Source of the DNA: Apostichopus japonicus
Taxonomy: Eukaryota; Echinodermata; Holothuroidea; Aspidochirotida; Stichopodidae
Assembly: GCF_037975245.1 (NCBI RefSeq)
Contig: NC_092564.1
Span: 19,999,484-20,063,483, forward strand
Length of the DNA stretch: 64,000 nt
Direction of reading: 5' to 3'
The position numbers and the translations under genes are program-made. Within the stretch, counting starts at the first letter, position 1. Every line of letters starts with the position of its first letter. The notes beneath the pieces were generated by a model that was not told the origin of the DNA, ran no database searches, and saw only the letters and a program-made list of their open reading frames with translations. Below, piece by piece: positions 11,324-24,800 of the stretch.

Positions 11324-11640
11324 CCCTAGAACAAACACCAAGAAGCATAAAAAATTACTTTCTGCTGCTGCTTAATATCCGGTATTGAAACTGTTTTTGG
11401 GAAGGGTTCCTTTCGTTTTGACCAGGCTAATGGAGAGATGACCCTAGCACAACCACCAAGAAGTGTAAAAAGTTACTTTCTTCTTAAGATATCTGGTATT
11501 CAAAATGTTTCTTTACTTTTGGGAAGGGTTCCATTCGTGTTGATGGGCATAATGGAGAGATGACCCTAGCACAACCACCAAGAAGCATAAAAAGTCACTT
11601 TCTGCTTAATATATCTGGGTATTGAAACTGTTCTTTTTTT
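11290..11640 (+). repeat. Three-copy 118-122-bp tandem repeat spanning LMLN stop codon and 3' UTR
   Basis: The core 'aatggagagatgaccctag' starts at 11311, 11429 and 11551. Flanking blocks also repeat: 'gggaagggttcc', 'accaagaagc/tgtaaaaa', 'ttactttct'. The TGA stop of LMLN (11321-11323) is part of unit 1, so the terminal exon seeded or was captured by the array. Confidence 0.9.
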
Positions 11641-12652
11641 TTAATTGAAAATCATTTGGTGGTGGTTTGTAAAATATCATTGAAAGTTGCTTTAGTCTTT
11701 CATTTTAGTTTTTTTAAATTTGGTTACTGCCATTATCATGTATTAAGTTCTCAAAACTACCAACTACAGGTGGATCGTACGATATTTCCAATATTAATTG
11801 CACCTGAGTTGTGTCCATTTTAGAACAGAACACACGTTTTCACATGCTCTTCCTATCCCAGGTAATCTGTTCACTACCACCACAGCTGTTGTTGTGAGTA
11901 TTATCTACTGAAATTTCTCTCAAAATTTTTAAATTGAAGTTTTCACCACAATACTCCTAACTAGCTTGTTATGTCCATACCTACTCCCAATTCACACATT
12001 GCAGTGTCTAATTACTTACCATGTACTTAATTTCCTGTCACTGCCACAATCGGTCGGGAACACGATCACAGTCAGTAAAGACACCATCAGTATTCAGGTT
12101 AATCCCCTAATTAATCTTCTCAGACGTACTCTAGCCTCAACTTTATGCAATTAGCGAAACTGATACCAAATGTTTCAAGGTGCTGAACTGCTATCAGCGA
12201 TCACTGCTATCAGAGATTTATCATCTACATAAATTAAAGCATTGATTCTACAAAGTTTCCATGTATTCAATTTTCAGATTTTTTTGCTATATATTCATCA
12301 TGAAAACTGGTTTTAGAATCTTTTCTTTTTTTCATGCATTCATGTATGTATGTGTGTGGTTTTGGTCACTAGGGTGTTTGTATTACAATTAATATAATAT
12401 TTTTTATGGATGTAAATACATTTCTAGATTTTCATTGCCAAGTTTCTTGACTCATATTTTACTGACTGTGATGCTCAAATCCATCCGTACATCATCCACA
12501 TGATGAAGGCCACCCTCACTCACACTTTTTCGCATCCATGATCTCAAGAAATTGTAGCCAGCATCTATGGAATCCCATCAAACCCACATTCTAGCAGTAA
12601 ACCTTGACACGTTCCTCGCAACAGCCGACTTAAAAATTATCCTCGAATAAAA
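11641..12652. other. Convergent intergenic spacer between LMLN and GTPBP4
   Basis: The stretch of about 1 kb between the stop codons beyond the tandem repeat. No ORF with recognisable homology. It must contain both 3' UTRs or their ends. Confidence 0.6.
12233..12238 (+). promoter_or_regulatory. Candidate poly(A) signal ATTAAA for LMLN
   Basis: ATTAAA at 12233-12238, 910 nt after the LMLN stop. A canonical AATAAA at 12646-12651 ends next to the GTPBP4 stop codon on the other strand, so LMLN transcripts could overlap GTPBP4's 3' end. Neither is proven. Confidence 0.3.
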
Positions 12653-12805
12653 TCAACGTCGATCTGTCTTTCCCTTCTTTCGTTTCCCTGACAGTAGATG
12701 TTTGGGTTTCAGGGTGACGATTGTGCGATCACCTTCTCCCTTCTTTGCTCCATGGTTCATCTTTCGCTGTGCCTTCCTAGACAGGTCTCTTGTAATCTTT
12801 CGAAC
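12653..12805 (-). CDS. GTPBP4: GTPBP4 exon 14 (stop codon)
   Basis: Acceptor ttccaatag. It encodes [30 protein letters not shown] and [20 protein letters not shown], then TGA (12653-12655). The conserved [12 protein letters not shown] end confirms completeness. A nearby minus-strand ORF (12777-13118) is in another frame and is not part of the gene. Confidence 0.97.
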   Translation of the reverse strand, partial: VRKITRDLSRKAQRKMNHGAKKGEGDRTIVTLKPKHLLSGKRKKGKTDRR

Positions 12806-15800
12806 CTATTGGAAGGATTTTAAGAGGGAAATTCTTGACGTTTGAAACATGAAGCCGAGGATACACAATTTTGTAATTAATTGGTGGCGAATATTCACTA
12901 GTTGATGCGGACTTCACAACTGGTTGTGGAATGCTACTGGAGGAGACGGGTGTATGACACCAGTCTAGTACAACACACCTTCGGAGATTAAATGATGCCC
13001 CCCCCCCCCAACCTGTTGCTTTTGAGATGATGGCACCATATTTTAACTTTTCTTTGGCTGAATTGTTAATCCACGCAAATGAAAGTACACTTTTAGAATA
13101 CAAGCTTATGCCAAACATCAGAAGTTTGACACTACTTTGAAATGTGTAGGTTGAACCACCTTACTAATTTCACCTTTATTGTCCTATTCAGAGGTGATCT
13201 CTTATCAAACGAGATTTGTTACTTATAAAACCTGGTTTGACTGGATTCACTTACTTCCCAATCTTAAGTGACAAAGCTGGAGGGAAAAAAATATGTCCAA
13301 AGAGTTTTGTGGGTTTAATGAACATTGTGACCATTTTATTAGATATGATAACCATTGACTTATTAAACAGCACATCGGGAAAAAGATGAGCACATTGGGG
13401 ACAAAGATGAGCATATTGGGGACAAAGATGAGCACATTGGGGGACAAAGATGAGCACATTGGGGGACAAAGATGAGAACATTGGGGGACAAAGATGAGCA
13501 CATTGGGGACAAACAGCACATTGGGGACAAAGATGAACTCATTGGGGACAAGGAGGCTTACCTTCGGATCTCTAATGCCAGATTCATCTCTTGGTGTCCT
13601 CGAGCTGCTGGTAGCACGGCCAGATTCATCCATCCTCTGCCTCTTCCTTGCCACAGGTGTACGACTCCTACCCCTCTTCTGAGTGTAATGACCCTGAATA
13701 GAGCACAAACAATATCAAAGTATACACAACACACACATACCACACTTGTCTGAGAGCTCTACTGGTTGCCTGAGTTGTGGTCTTTAAAAGTGATCTAAGA
13801 TGTGAACAGGAAGGAAAGCCAACCGTGTGTACCTATACAGGTTCAAAATTCTTTCTTTTTTGAACTCCATTTATTGATATCTTTAGTTTCAAATGAACAA
13901 TCGCTTGCAAAATTTTTAATTCTGACTGGCTTCAAATTTTATAAACGATTACATTTACGACATAACAATATAACACTTCATCTCATAGACAATATAGAGA
14001 AACAAACAGAATGGAAAAGAAATTTGCATATCCAAAAATAAATAAATAAAACTCTCCTAATTGATAAATTCAATTATTGAACATGTCATTTAAGAGTGTG
14101 CTAGGGCATGCTTTGTTAAGTATGTAATATTCTACCTGTAAATAATGTTTGAGTTTGTAGTAAATACAATAGCATCTGGCAGCTAATCATTTAATTTGCA
14201 ACCGAAGACTTTGCATGTAAAAGATATAAGTTGATGGGATGTTTAGCTTTGCTATATAACCAAACTTAATGTGATCATAGTTAATATCAAAGTTACTCGT
14301 CAGGCTGAGGTTATAAGAATCTAACCAAAAGGTTTTCACAATACAGGTTCTAACTTGATGATAGCAAATATTGAACACTCGATTCAATAATACATGTGTC
14401 AAAAACTGGCTGTACATTTTCTGAACCAACTAGGGTGAACACCACCACATCATATATAGTTCCAAACAATATCCTGATCGGTCGAGGTTACTCACCTGTT
14501 CTGTAGGTTCAATGCCAAGACTCTTCATTGTGTCCTCGAAGTCTTTACGAGACACCTGCGTGAAGGAGAGAAGGTGAATGAATAAAATATGAACAAGGAA
14601 ATAAAAGGTACTATTTCTAATATACCAAAAACCTGTTCTATGATTAATTCACAAATATGAAGAGTGATTTTGATATATGACGGTGCTGTAACCGTTTCCA
14701 CACCAAACATACAGCTGAGTATTTTAAGTACCAAGCGGTTATAACTTGATATCCTCAGAGTGATGTCACTGTGCTCCCTTGTTCATGTTGTTTTGATTGT
14801 ACTACAGTTTCCAAATGCTGACTTCACTGATTTGGTAGATTTAATTCAAATCATTCTTCCTCACCATATCCTCTCAGAATTATGTTCATTTCTTTATCAA
14901 CTCACTTGCAATCGAGCCTTTTGGAGATGTTCTTGGTAGTATATAGCTAATATTGTGAACGTAAAATTTTCCTTAAATATTTAAGATAGTGACACATATT
15001 TCATTTTTTCACATGTTGGTAAACAGTCTTGAAGTGATCATTGTAATCATTTACCTACATTTTGTTTACCTAGTTACCTCAGGAAAAGGTTTCTGGTTTT
15101 ATTTACCTACATTTTGTTTACCTAGTTACCTCAGGAAAAGGTTTCTGGTTTTATTTACCTACATATTGTTTACCTAGTTACCTCAGGAAATGGCTTGTCG
15201 TTTTATTTACCTACATATTGTTTACCTAGTTACCTCAGGAAAAGGTCTCTGGTTATAAAGTCTATGGTAAACAGATAAATGTCAAGGAGAAGTATATTTG
15301 TGATTTTGCCAAGATGTAGCTACCCACAATTGCAGTGACTAGATGTCTCTATGCAATCAAATTTCAAAAGATGTGGAAGTATGCTAATACAATGTAACCC
15401 ATCATGTAGGAATGTTTGTTCCCCAAACAAACCAAAATGGACTCAAAACATAAACATCCAATTGGTGTTATGAGACAACTACCTGCACGGACATGGTATG
15501 AGCTAGGCATGGGCTAATGGACCAACATATTTAGCAAAACTACTTACAGCTTTGGCTTTCCTTGGAACCTGAGGTGTCTTCATGTTACGGTCTTTTCTGG
15601 CAGAGACTATCAGAGACTTCTTGTCACGAATTCTGGTCAATGGAAGAGAAAAATAGGCAAAAATGTTGAATTGCTTTTATCAAAACTTGTAGGGCGTCGT
15701 GGTCAAATAGCTAGGGCAATGGACTTGGCAATCAAAAGGATTGAAGGTTAGAGTCCTGGCCAGACGACTGTGTTGTGCATTTGGGCAAGGCACTTTATCT

Positions 15801-18800
15801 TCATCGCCTCTCCTTACCGAGGTGAATACATGGGGACCTGCGAGGTAACTCGTAAATAGATTTGAGTGCGCCAGTTTGTGGCTGCACGATTTTGGAGGAC
15901 ACATTCCCGTGGGGCAGTGTAGTGTCTTGGGAGTGACTGTTTGAATTGTGCACACTTGGGTGTGTGACAAGTTACCAATGACCAGTGGGTTAACTGCTGT
16001 AAAAGTAGTGTGAGAAGACCTTGTTACAAGATTTCTAAAAAAAACTTGAAATGTCACAAGTGATTGCCCTCAGAATGAGGAAAAACAAGGTGTGGGGAAT
16101 GTAACCAAGGTAACACATTACTATCGGATATTCAAATGTCAATAACTTACTGTCGTGCCAAGGATCGAATCTCCCTCATTTCCTCATCGTCAGACTACAA
16201 AGTAAAATGAGAAAAAGATGAATAAGATGCATAAAAACTGACATCAAAACCTTTTACACTATGACTCTTTCATGCTTATACTAATGATTCACTAGTAAAC
16301 AAACATGTACAATATGCTCTAAAACAAGGTGCCTAGTTGCACTGGCTTCAACAACTGGCTGAATTGTTGAGGCCTGGTTGCTGTTAGCATTTCATTGGAT
16401 GCATGTGAATACATTTTCCTATGCTCATTTTTCCCATTTTTGATTGCCAAAAGTTTTCTTCACAGACTTCATTGTTTTTTTGTCAAAAACAATATTCCAG
16501 TTTTTATTCCATAAACTCGTCTTCATAGGATTATTTACCTTTAGATCTTCACTTGGGCCAACCACTCCCTCCCCCCCCCCCGCCCCCAAAGAAACAAGAA
16601 CCAGAACTGCAACTAGAAGAAACCTCAGATTTCATGGAATGACTAACATTCTTCCCCATCCCACCAAACGACCTCACCTTCACACGTGGTCACTCGTGAG
16701 AAAACCAAAACCCGCATTTGAACAACACTCTCAAAGAATTTCCTCCCACTGAGACATGTTTACCTTTCAATCTAATCCACCTCCGTACCTGTGACTAACC
16801 ACAGGAAAATTGTTTGGTGGACTAAAATTTTGAGGCAATACTAACAATTTATTCGGCTTCTACCTGGGTGTTGACTTTGTTTTACTCAAGAGTAATGGAA
16901 TAAATCAAGTTAATATTGACTTACTGACATATCCTCATCATAGAAACCAGCTTCCTCTCTCAGCTTCTCTTCATCCTCCAGCTCTAAGAGTTTGGCCTCG
17001 ATTTCTGGATCGACAAAGTCGGCGATGTTGTGCCCCATCCAGATCTCCGGTATGATGTCCGTCTTGTACTCCTCGGGAACCTGCCACTCGTGCTGGAGAT
17101 CAAGGATGTAGTCATCTCCTTCCTCCTCCTCCTTGTGACGGAGCAATCTCTTCTCTGCTTTCTCCTCCTCCATCGCAGCCTTCTTCATCTTTACTGCCTC
17201 CGGTATAAATGCCGGTCTCGCCTTTCAAGAAAGTGTAAATATGTCGTAAACTTTAAATGGTCTGCTTAAAGTCAGTGCTCTTGTTTCATTTCCAATATCA
17301 AATGGTCCAATTATTTTAAAGAAGAGTCGGGAAAAACCAAACAATCAATGAATACAGAACATTTGTGAAACCAAATGAAAATCCTCTGTGAGCCTCCTTG
17401 TATACTAGAGGTGTGTAAGTGGCATCCCTCAACAGAGGGAAGGAGAGTTAAAATCTGACCGTACTTTGATGTAATCTGCATACTTCATATTGCTCTATGC
17501 ATACCTTGGTTCCCTACCCTACCCCTCCTTTCCATCGTCAACATTAACACAAGAATCAGCATTGTGGATACCAATAATAATGAGAAATAAGTGTTTGGCA
17601 CTAAAAGATCCCAGAATTTACTGTCATCCCTCGCAGAGTTTGTCAGTCATTCTTGCATTCCTTTCAACCAATGCTCCTCCTTTAATGACAAAGATTCATA
17701 GAAATAACTATAAAAAACACCAAGCCAATTACCTTTGCATCTCTCTCCGAAGGTTGCGCAATGTGGAGTCGGTTAATGACATCATTGACTTTGGAACTTT
17801 TCATCTTGATGCCGACCCTCTGAGCAAGCAGTCTGTCACATGCCTGTTCACATGAGAGAAGAGCAAATTCAAAGATGACCATGTTACGTGAGTTGATGAG
17901 AGATCAGATTAATGTAGAAATAAGAGACCAAAAGAGGATGGAAATCTCCGGTACACGATTGCTTTTCCCTCGAATGTGCCTCAGTTACAAGAGGGAGAAA
18001 ACAAGTCTTCCTGGATGCAATGCTATCGATAGAGTCCACTGGTTAAACATTCCAAAAACAAGCATTCTTATTTGCTATTTGACATTTCTGGACCAAGGTA
18101 ACAACTCTCACAGCTGCCTCAGTAAGGGTAAAATAGTTCTCCCATCAAGGTCAGTAAGTGAAGTGCATCAAACCATCTCTGACAAAATCTCAAATGAAAC
18201 ATGACACCTTCAGTTTCGATTTTTTGTTCCATTAAACACTGGTCAGTCCCCCCCCCCCCTCCCTCTTTTGAAGTTAAAGGGACATATTAAGTTGACAAAC
18301 TTGATTAGCCATTCATCACAATAATCTCTATACAAAGGAATGGAACCAAACCATGTTGGTTATTTAAGTGAGATGTTACGGTGCCCTTTAAGAATGTGTC
18401 GTCATGCAGTTAACCATTCTAACGAAGCGTCATCTAAAGCCAAGGTGCACAGACAATGAGAGGAATATCTCTTTTTAACATTCTTTGCTGCTTCAGAATA
18501 TACTGAGGATGTACAGACCCGAAAGACAACGAGGATAAGTTGCCAAATTCCATATACTAAGTATTGGCCTCAAATATGCTAGAAAATCAAACAATGGTCA
18601 CACACACCCTCCAACTTCAAGGAGCATTTTTACTACTACTACTTTCAAAGTATTTAGCTTCACTGAAATATTCAATTGTCTGATTTAGGGCTCCAAAACG
18701 TCTGGAAGTAAGTTTGGAGGTACAGAACCAGCTGGAAAAGATTTTTTTTTAGCACGCTACAATTTAGAGCCAATACTGATGAATCTTAAATTTTACTGCA

Positions 18801-21800
18801 AGGTAGATCCACATTCCCAAACAAAATGTATTTATCATATCATTGACCAATTTATAAAATGACTATGTTCATTTATAGTCCATTCATTGTCCAAATCAGG
18901 CACAAGGTGCACAAACCAGCTTTAAGAGAATTACAATCAATCCTTTGGTGATTGCAGTCTTCCCAAATATTTTTTCACTTAAAGTAAAATATTGCGATGA
19001 AGCCTTAATAAACTGGTTGTCCATTTCATTCTAGCCACAGCAGGTTTCTTAACTCTGTTCTTGCCCTATTTCTTCGTTTACATTTGTCTTCGAAGACAGG
19101 AAAGATTTGACAAGAATTAACTGATAAGAGGGAAGCCACGACATATGCAATAAAATCAGACATGAAAAAGTTAAGAAAAAAACGGGTTTTTTTTAAATGG
19201 TATCTAACCAGTGATTCGGTATAACACAAAACCGAGGGGCCTTGCTACAAGGATGAGCCAATTAACAATTCCTACTGCACATGGGTGTGTCACATTTGCG
19301 AAATTTCACTTTTGGAAAGTAGCATAGCATTTTGTGATACGATACCCCATATATTATTTTTTTCCCGGGCTAGATTTGTGACTTCTTTGAATTATTAACT
19401 CCTATATTTCACAAAATAGGAGAACATACCACTGTATATAGCGAGTTTACAATGCAAATGTGCAATAGGAAAATGGAATGCTTTATTACTAGATAATTAA
19501 CAAACATTGTAATCTGACTTGACTAAAAGGTTAAACCTGTCATTTTATTACATACTTGATATATCTCAATAAGAAGTAAAAGAAAAGAAAAGAAAGGTAC
19601 GTGGTGGTATTTTACCTCCATTTTGAGTTTGACAAGACCCTCCTCAGATACTGTGCTGATGGGGATAATTGGAATGTCCTCCTCTTCCAACTTTTTCAAT
19701 ATTTCCTAAGAAAAAAAACGATGCCATTCAAAATCATCACACAGGGCATTCTCAAAACCCACACCAGGGGACTGACAATATGAAGGAGAGGACGAGAACT
19801 GAAAGGGGGGGGGGAGTAGAGTACTTGAGGGGGAAGGCATCAGCGATAACCTTTTTCTTTTGCCGCTATTGCTGCAAAACTCACTTCACATCTACGGTGA
19901 AGTATTGCTTTTGTTGACGAGAGAACGTTAATAGTAGTCATACAACAGAAAATGGAAACAGCGTTGGCGAGAATAAATGGGACTTCTCCTAAAAATTATT
20001 TTTACATAGAGAATGAAATTAAAGATGAAGAAAACAAAACATAACAAACAAACTAACACACCAAAACACAAACCAAAATCAAAACACGACATTTGTCCCC
20101 CATGCCAACGACCTCGAGTAACCATATCGCGAATTGTTTAAAAAATCACAATAATTACAAGAAAAGACTTCATAACAGTTTTCATGCTGCCATATGTATT
20201 TTTAGGTGATATACCTTGTATTCATCACTGAGTTCATCGATCCCAATGATGTCAATCTTGTTGGCTGCTATCAGCAGTGGTTTGTTGGAGAACAGAGGCT
20301 GGATGCTCTTAAACAGCTGTATCTACAATGTGAAGAGCACAGAGAGAAAACTTTTAATTGCTGGCGGAAAAAAAAGAAGATAAAACTGACACCTCTTTCT
20401 ATGTCGATGGCGGAATAAAGGTCTCCTTTCCTTTAAACATAAAATGAAGATAAACAAGCTGTCAAAATTCAGCTTTAAAGTTCATCTCAAAGATAAATAA
20501 AAGAAAAAATAGGGACATTTGTTATATAAACAACTGCTATAACCGTTTTGACTATTACGCCTGCAGTACCGATTGATTTTAGATCAGGACGGCACACATC
20601 GGCCATTATTCCGTTAGAAGCAGGGTAACGTGACGTGTGATTGTTAGTGTGTAGCAACAAATTGCCAATCACATCCAGTCTATAGGCCTATCAGATTAAA
20701 TGCTTCTGGCATCTGATATCATAAACTCAGACTGCTCATACAAATGTCTGTCAAGACCTGTTGGTGACAAATGTTTTGGAAGGAATATTCTGTTCATTCT
20801 CCATCCTTTGCGTCGTCGGTAGAAACAACCTTTTTTTTTTTTTTCCTTGTGAGTCTGGAGATGCCTTCAAAGAACTCTGAACAAAGAACATAACAGATCT
20901 GGGTAGTTGTGAATAGAAATTGCATGGAAATGTTCCAAAAGCTCTGTGCTGCCTTAAGAATTCCCTGAGCATCTATAAGTTACACAAAGTAAATCGTAAG
21001 AGATTTAAAAGAGATATTTTTAACTGACATAGATCGGAAAGTGTGTCACAGATGACAAGACATACTGGGGCAATATTAGTTATGTTGAATATACGTAACC
21101 TGGTGAAATTCTGTAAAACTATCGTTTTCTGTGAGATAAATCATAAAGTTTTGACCTTTGGAGTCGGGAGAGGGGGGGGGTGCCAAAAAGTATGTTAAAG
21201 ATGAGAAGAGTTCAACTTTCCAAGGGGGATGATTGACATTCTTACCTTGGAGGAAGAAGTGAGATACCAAAATAAGGTTCCATCAAGTCCCACATCCCCT
21301 ACAACCTGATGTGTCCTCAACCCCAACAATGTACTTTACCTCCCCACCCTAACAACCAGATGCCCCCCTTCTCCCCACCATCAATGCCATACCACTAGCA
21401 ATGCTATTAGTTTCGACAACTTTATGTTGCCTAAACTTGCTAACGTATAATTTCTGGAACAACTGTATAGTTGAATATCATTAAGTTCTGTTTTCTGTGT
21501 GATGGCCAGAAAACGGTTTCTGCAAATTTATTTTAATCCTAGATTGGCGGCGCTTTAACCAAGTTTGGAATACAAAGTTAATGGTAAATGTGAATGGCCA
21601 TCTTGGATGACGAAATGGCACAATAGTAAAAGGAATTTTTTTAGCAAAAAAACCCCTCTTCACTTCACATCACTTTCTGTTGAAACCCTTTTTAATCAAT
21701 TGTCTATGTTTAAAGGAAGAGATCATAAAGAACAAAAATGCTTCATGACTGCATTGTTTATTTCTTTTCGAGCAAAGGAAATTTGAGGGTAAGCTACAAT

Positions 21801-24800
21801 TATTTTTCAGGTTACAAATTTTTCAAGAGAAAATGTTGGAACTTATGTTACGTGTGCATGCATTCAAATCTAATGACATGCAAGATTATTGACCTGGCTA
21901 GGTCACAGAGTCAGATTTCCAACTGTCATACATTGCTGAGAGTTCCTTACCTGCTCGGGGATGGTGTGTCCACACTGTTCGGATATGTCGAGAATGTAGA
22001 GCACCGCTGCTCTGAGATGGGCCAGGGCGGTGATGGCCTGCATCTCGATGGTGTTCCGCTCTTCAAGAGGATGATCCAGGATGCCCGGTGTATCTACCAC
22101 CTGCCAGCGGAGGTACCTGTAGTCCATGTGGCCGACAAACAGCGATTTGGTGGTGAAGGCGTATGGTTCCACCTCTACATCTGCTCGGGTAACCTGGAGA
22201 TGGCAAATAAAAAACAGATCAAATTTATTCCTGAAACTTAGTAACTTGGCTGACTTGAGCCTCTGAGCTGAGTCCAGTCCTCTCAGATGGATTAATATTC
22301 AAGTATAGCTTTGCATTCAAGACTCACATGTGTGATAGACTATGTTCCTCAAGAATCATCTGCTAATCCAGCAAAGCTAACAAGTTTCTAAATATTGGGT
22401 TAACATTGTGACATTTTCTCTGTCCCCATTAGATTGTAGTCAGTAAGTAAGACACCCCATCAGATTGTGAGTCAGTAGGACACTGTCTGTCCCCATCCGA
22501 TTGTGAGTCAGTAGGACATTTTCTATGTCCCCATTAGATTGTAGTCAGTAAGTAAGACACTGTCTGACACCCCATCCAATTGTAAGTCAGCAAGACATTG
22601 TCTGAGACCTCATGTCTTAATTACACTATGAACCAGTTAGACATAGCCTGTGTCCTCATTATGACATAGATATTGTGTCCCTATTACACTATGAATCAGA
22701 ACACAGCTTATGTGTCCCCCATTACATTGTGACTCTGAGAGACAGTTGCTGCGTCCACATCACAATGTGAATCAATAAAACAGTTTCTGTGTCCCAATTG
22801 TTCTGTGAACCTGCAAGACTGTTTCTGTTACATTTATCATATTCATTTCACCTCACCAGTGAGTGCAAATTACCATGCTACTTTGTCCTGTGTGTATCAC
22901 CTCCAAAAAGGGTACAAAAATGCGCACTTTTATACACAATGGGGTGGCATGAACAACGCAGTTTGTACACCTTACCAATTTACAGTCAAGAATGTAAGAC
23001 ACTTCCAGTTGCTTCAGTTAAACAATGTTCATTCTTTGTGTATCTTTCAAAGATTCTACTACAACTAGTATTGTAGTCTTTTGTTGTTATCTCACAGCTG
23101 GAGTTTGAAGGTTGTTGCAAAGGGTTCTAAATCTCCAGAGTGGCCAGGTCTTGACCATTTTTTTCTTCTTAATATTCTTGTTGTTTTTTATATCAACAAA
23201 ACCCTGCAACCCAACATACTGACCTTGTTCAAGAAACTGGACTTCCCCACGTTTGGGAAACCACAGACGAGAAGGGTGCGAGTGTTTGGGTCGATAGAGG
23301 GCAGTCTTGATAAATGCTGGCGAACTTGCTCCAAGTATTCCAGACTTTGACCTTGTCGTTTCGTGATGGTGCACATCCTCCCCAAGGCCGCTCTCTTCAG
23401 TTGCTTGCATCGGTACAGTGAATCTCCATACTTGAGAAGACGTGTATAGTCCCGAGCGATGCTGTGGAGGAAAAAAATGATTTACTTTTGTGTTGATGGT
23501 GCCTTCTTCAAAAAGTTTACTTTCCTATTGCAAGAGTAAAAAGATAACATCATGCTCTTTGCAAGATTGCAGTGAGCTTAAAGTAAAGACATGTCATAAA
23601 AGTGGAAAAAGGTATCAGTCTTGCAATAATAAACTATCACTATAAATTTAGCATACTTGTGGCTTCATTTTGTTACCCGTTTTTGGCATATGACCTTTTA
23701 TGTGCTATATAAAACGTTGCAGAAAATCGTGTGAAACCTTTTGCAAAATATACAAAAAGATTCACACATCTGAAAGCAATAATTATTGCTAAATTAGCAT
23801 GTCCTTGTTATCTATCAATGATATGTCAATGTAGGACAGTTCACTTCAAGCTTAAGTAACTCAATTTTCTGCTCCCCCTCAATCCAAAATGTTTTTGAAA
23901 AAATATTTAAAAATTTTTAAAATGTTAATTGCAAGTTCCAATCAGCTTCCTGCGACAAATCAAATAACAGTTTTGACACAAGCATGAGCTAATAACATCT
24001 TATAAACCTTTAAAAAAAGAAGGCAAAAACAACTGCTCTCTCCCAATTCCAAAATAACATCTTTCCATGCAATCCTTGTATTAATCATTACGGGCACATT
24101 TTCCAATAAAGGAAAGCTGTCTTATCACATTTTCCAATCAAGCCAGTTTCTTCCGCTAACTCATTCAAAAAGCCAAAGGAAAGGCAGATCGACTAACAGC
24201 CGTCTAGCAGGGGTGCATACACACATTATGTAATCTTACTTGTCAATCAGGTGTCTTGCCATGTTCAACTGGCCCAACGCTAGCTTGTAATGATCTTTAT
24301 CATAGAGGACGTTCATCAGGTCGGCGTAGAACGGATGGATGTCCTGGGATGGGAAAGAAGGAGGTCATTAAAGATACGGGGATCTCAACGAATGGACTAT
24401 TAACATAATTATTAACAGTTCATAAAAAAAACCTTTAGTAATTGAAGACTTATATTTAAATTTAAAAATCTGATATTATTGAAAAGTACTGTACACTGTT
24501 CAGGATTGGCCAATGGCTAGTAATCTCACATGTCACGAACATGGCAATATTTAAATAGGTGCTAAAATACTGTGCTCCTAATGAAGTAAAGTGAAGATAT
24601 CTATGAAAGCAGGGTTCTCGCTAAAGTAGACGACACTCACGAGGAACGTAAAAGGAACCGGAATGGAAGCTAGAAAATGCGCTGTTGAGTTCTGAAGGGA
24701 ATGGAACAATATACCAAGAAACAGATAGGAGATATTATCAATATACTTACATCAAGCTTTGGGAAATCATTGAGAATCTGTGTGAGTTTGTCATGGTAAT

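Noticed and set aside
12777-13118. 113-codon minus ORF
   Set aside because: It overlaps the start of GTPBP4 exon 14 in a different frame, has no recognisable homology and lacks conserved features.
13247-13708. 153-codon minus ORF with [11 protein letters not shown] repeats
   Set aside because: Its first part is GTPBP4 exon 13; after the splice donor it reads through the 22-bp intronic array.
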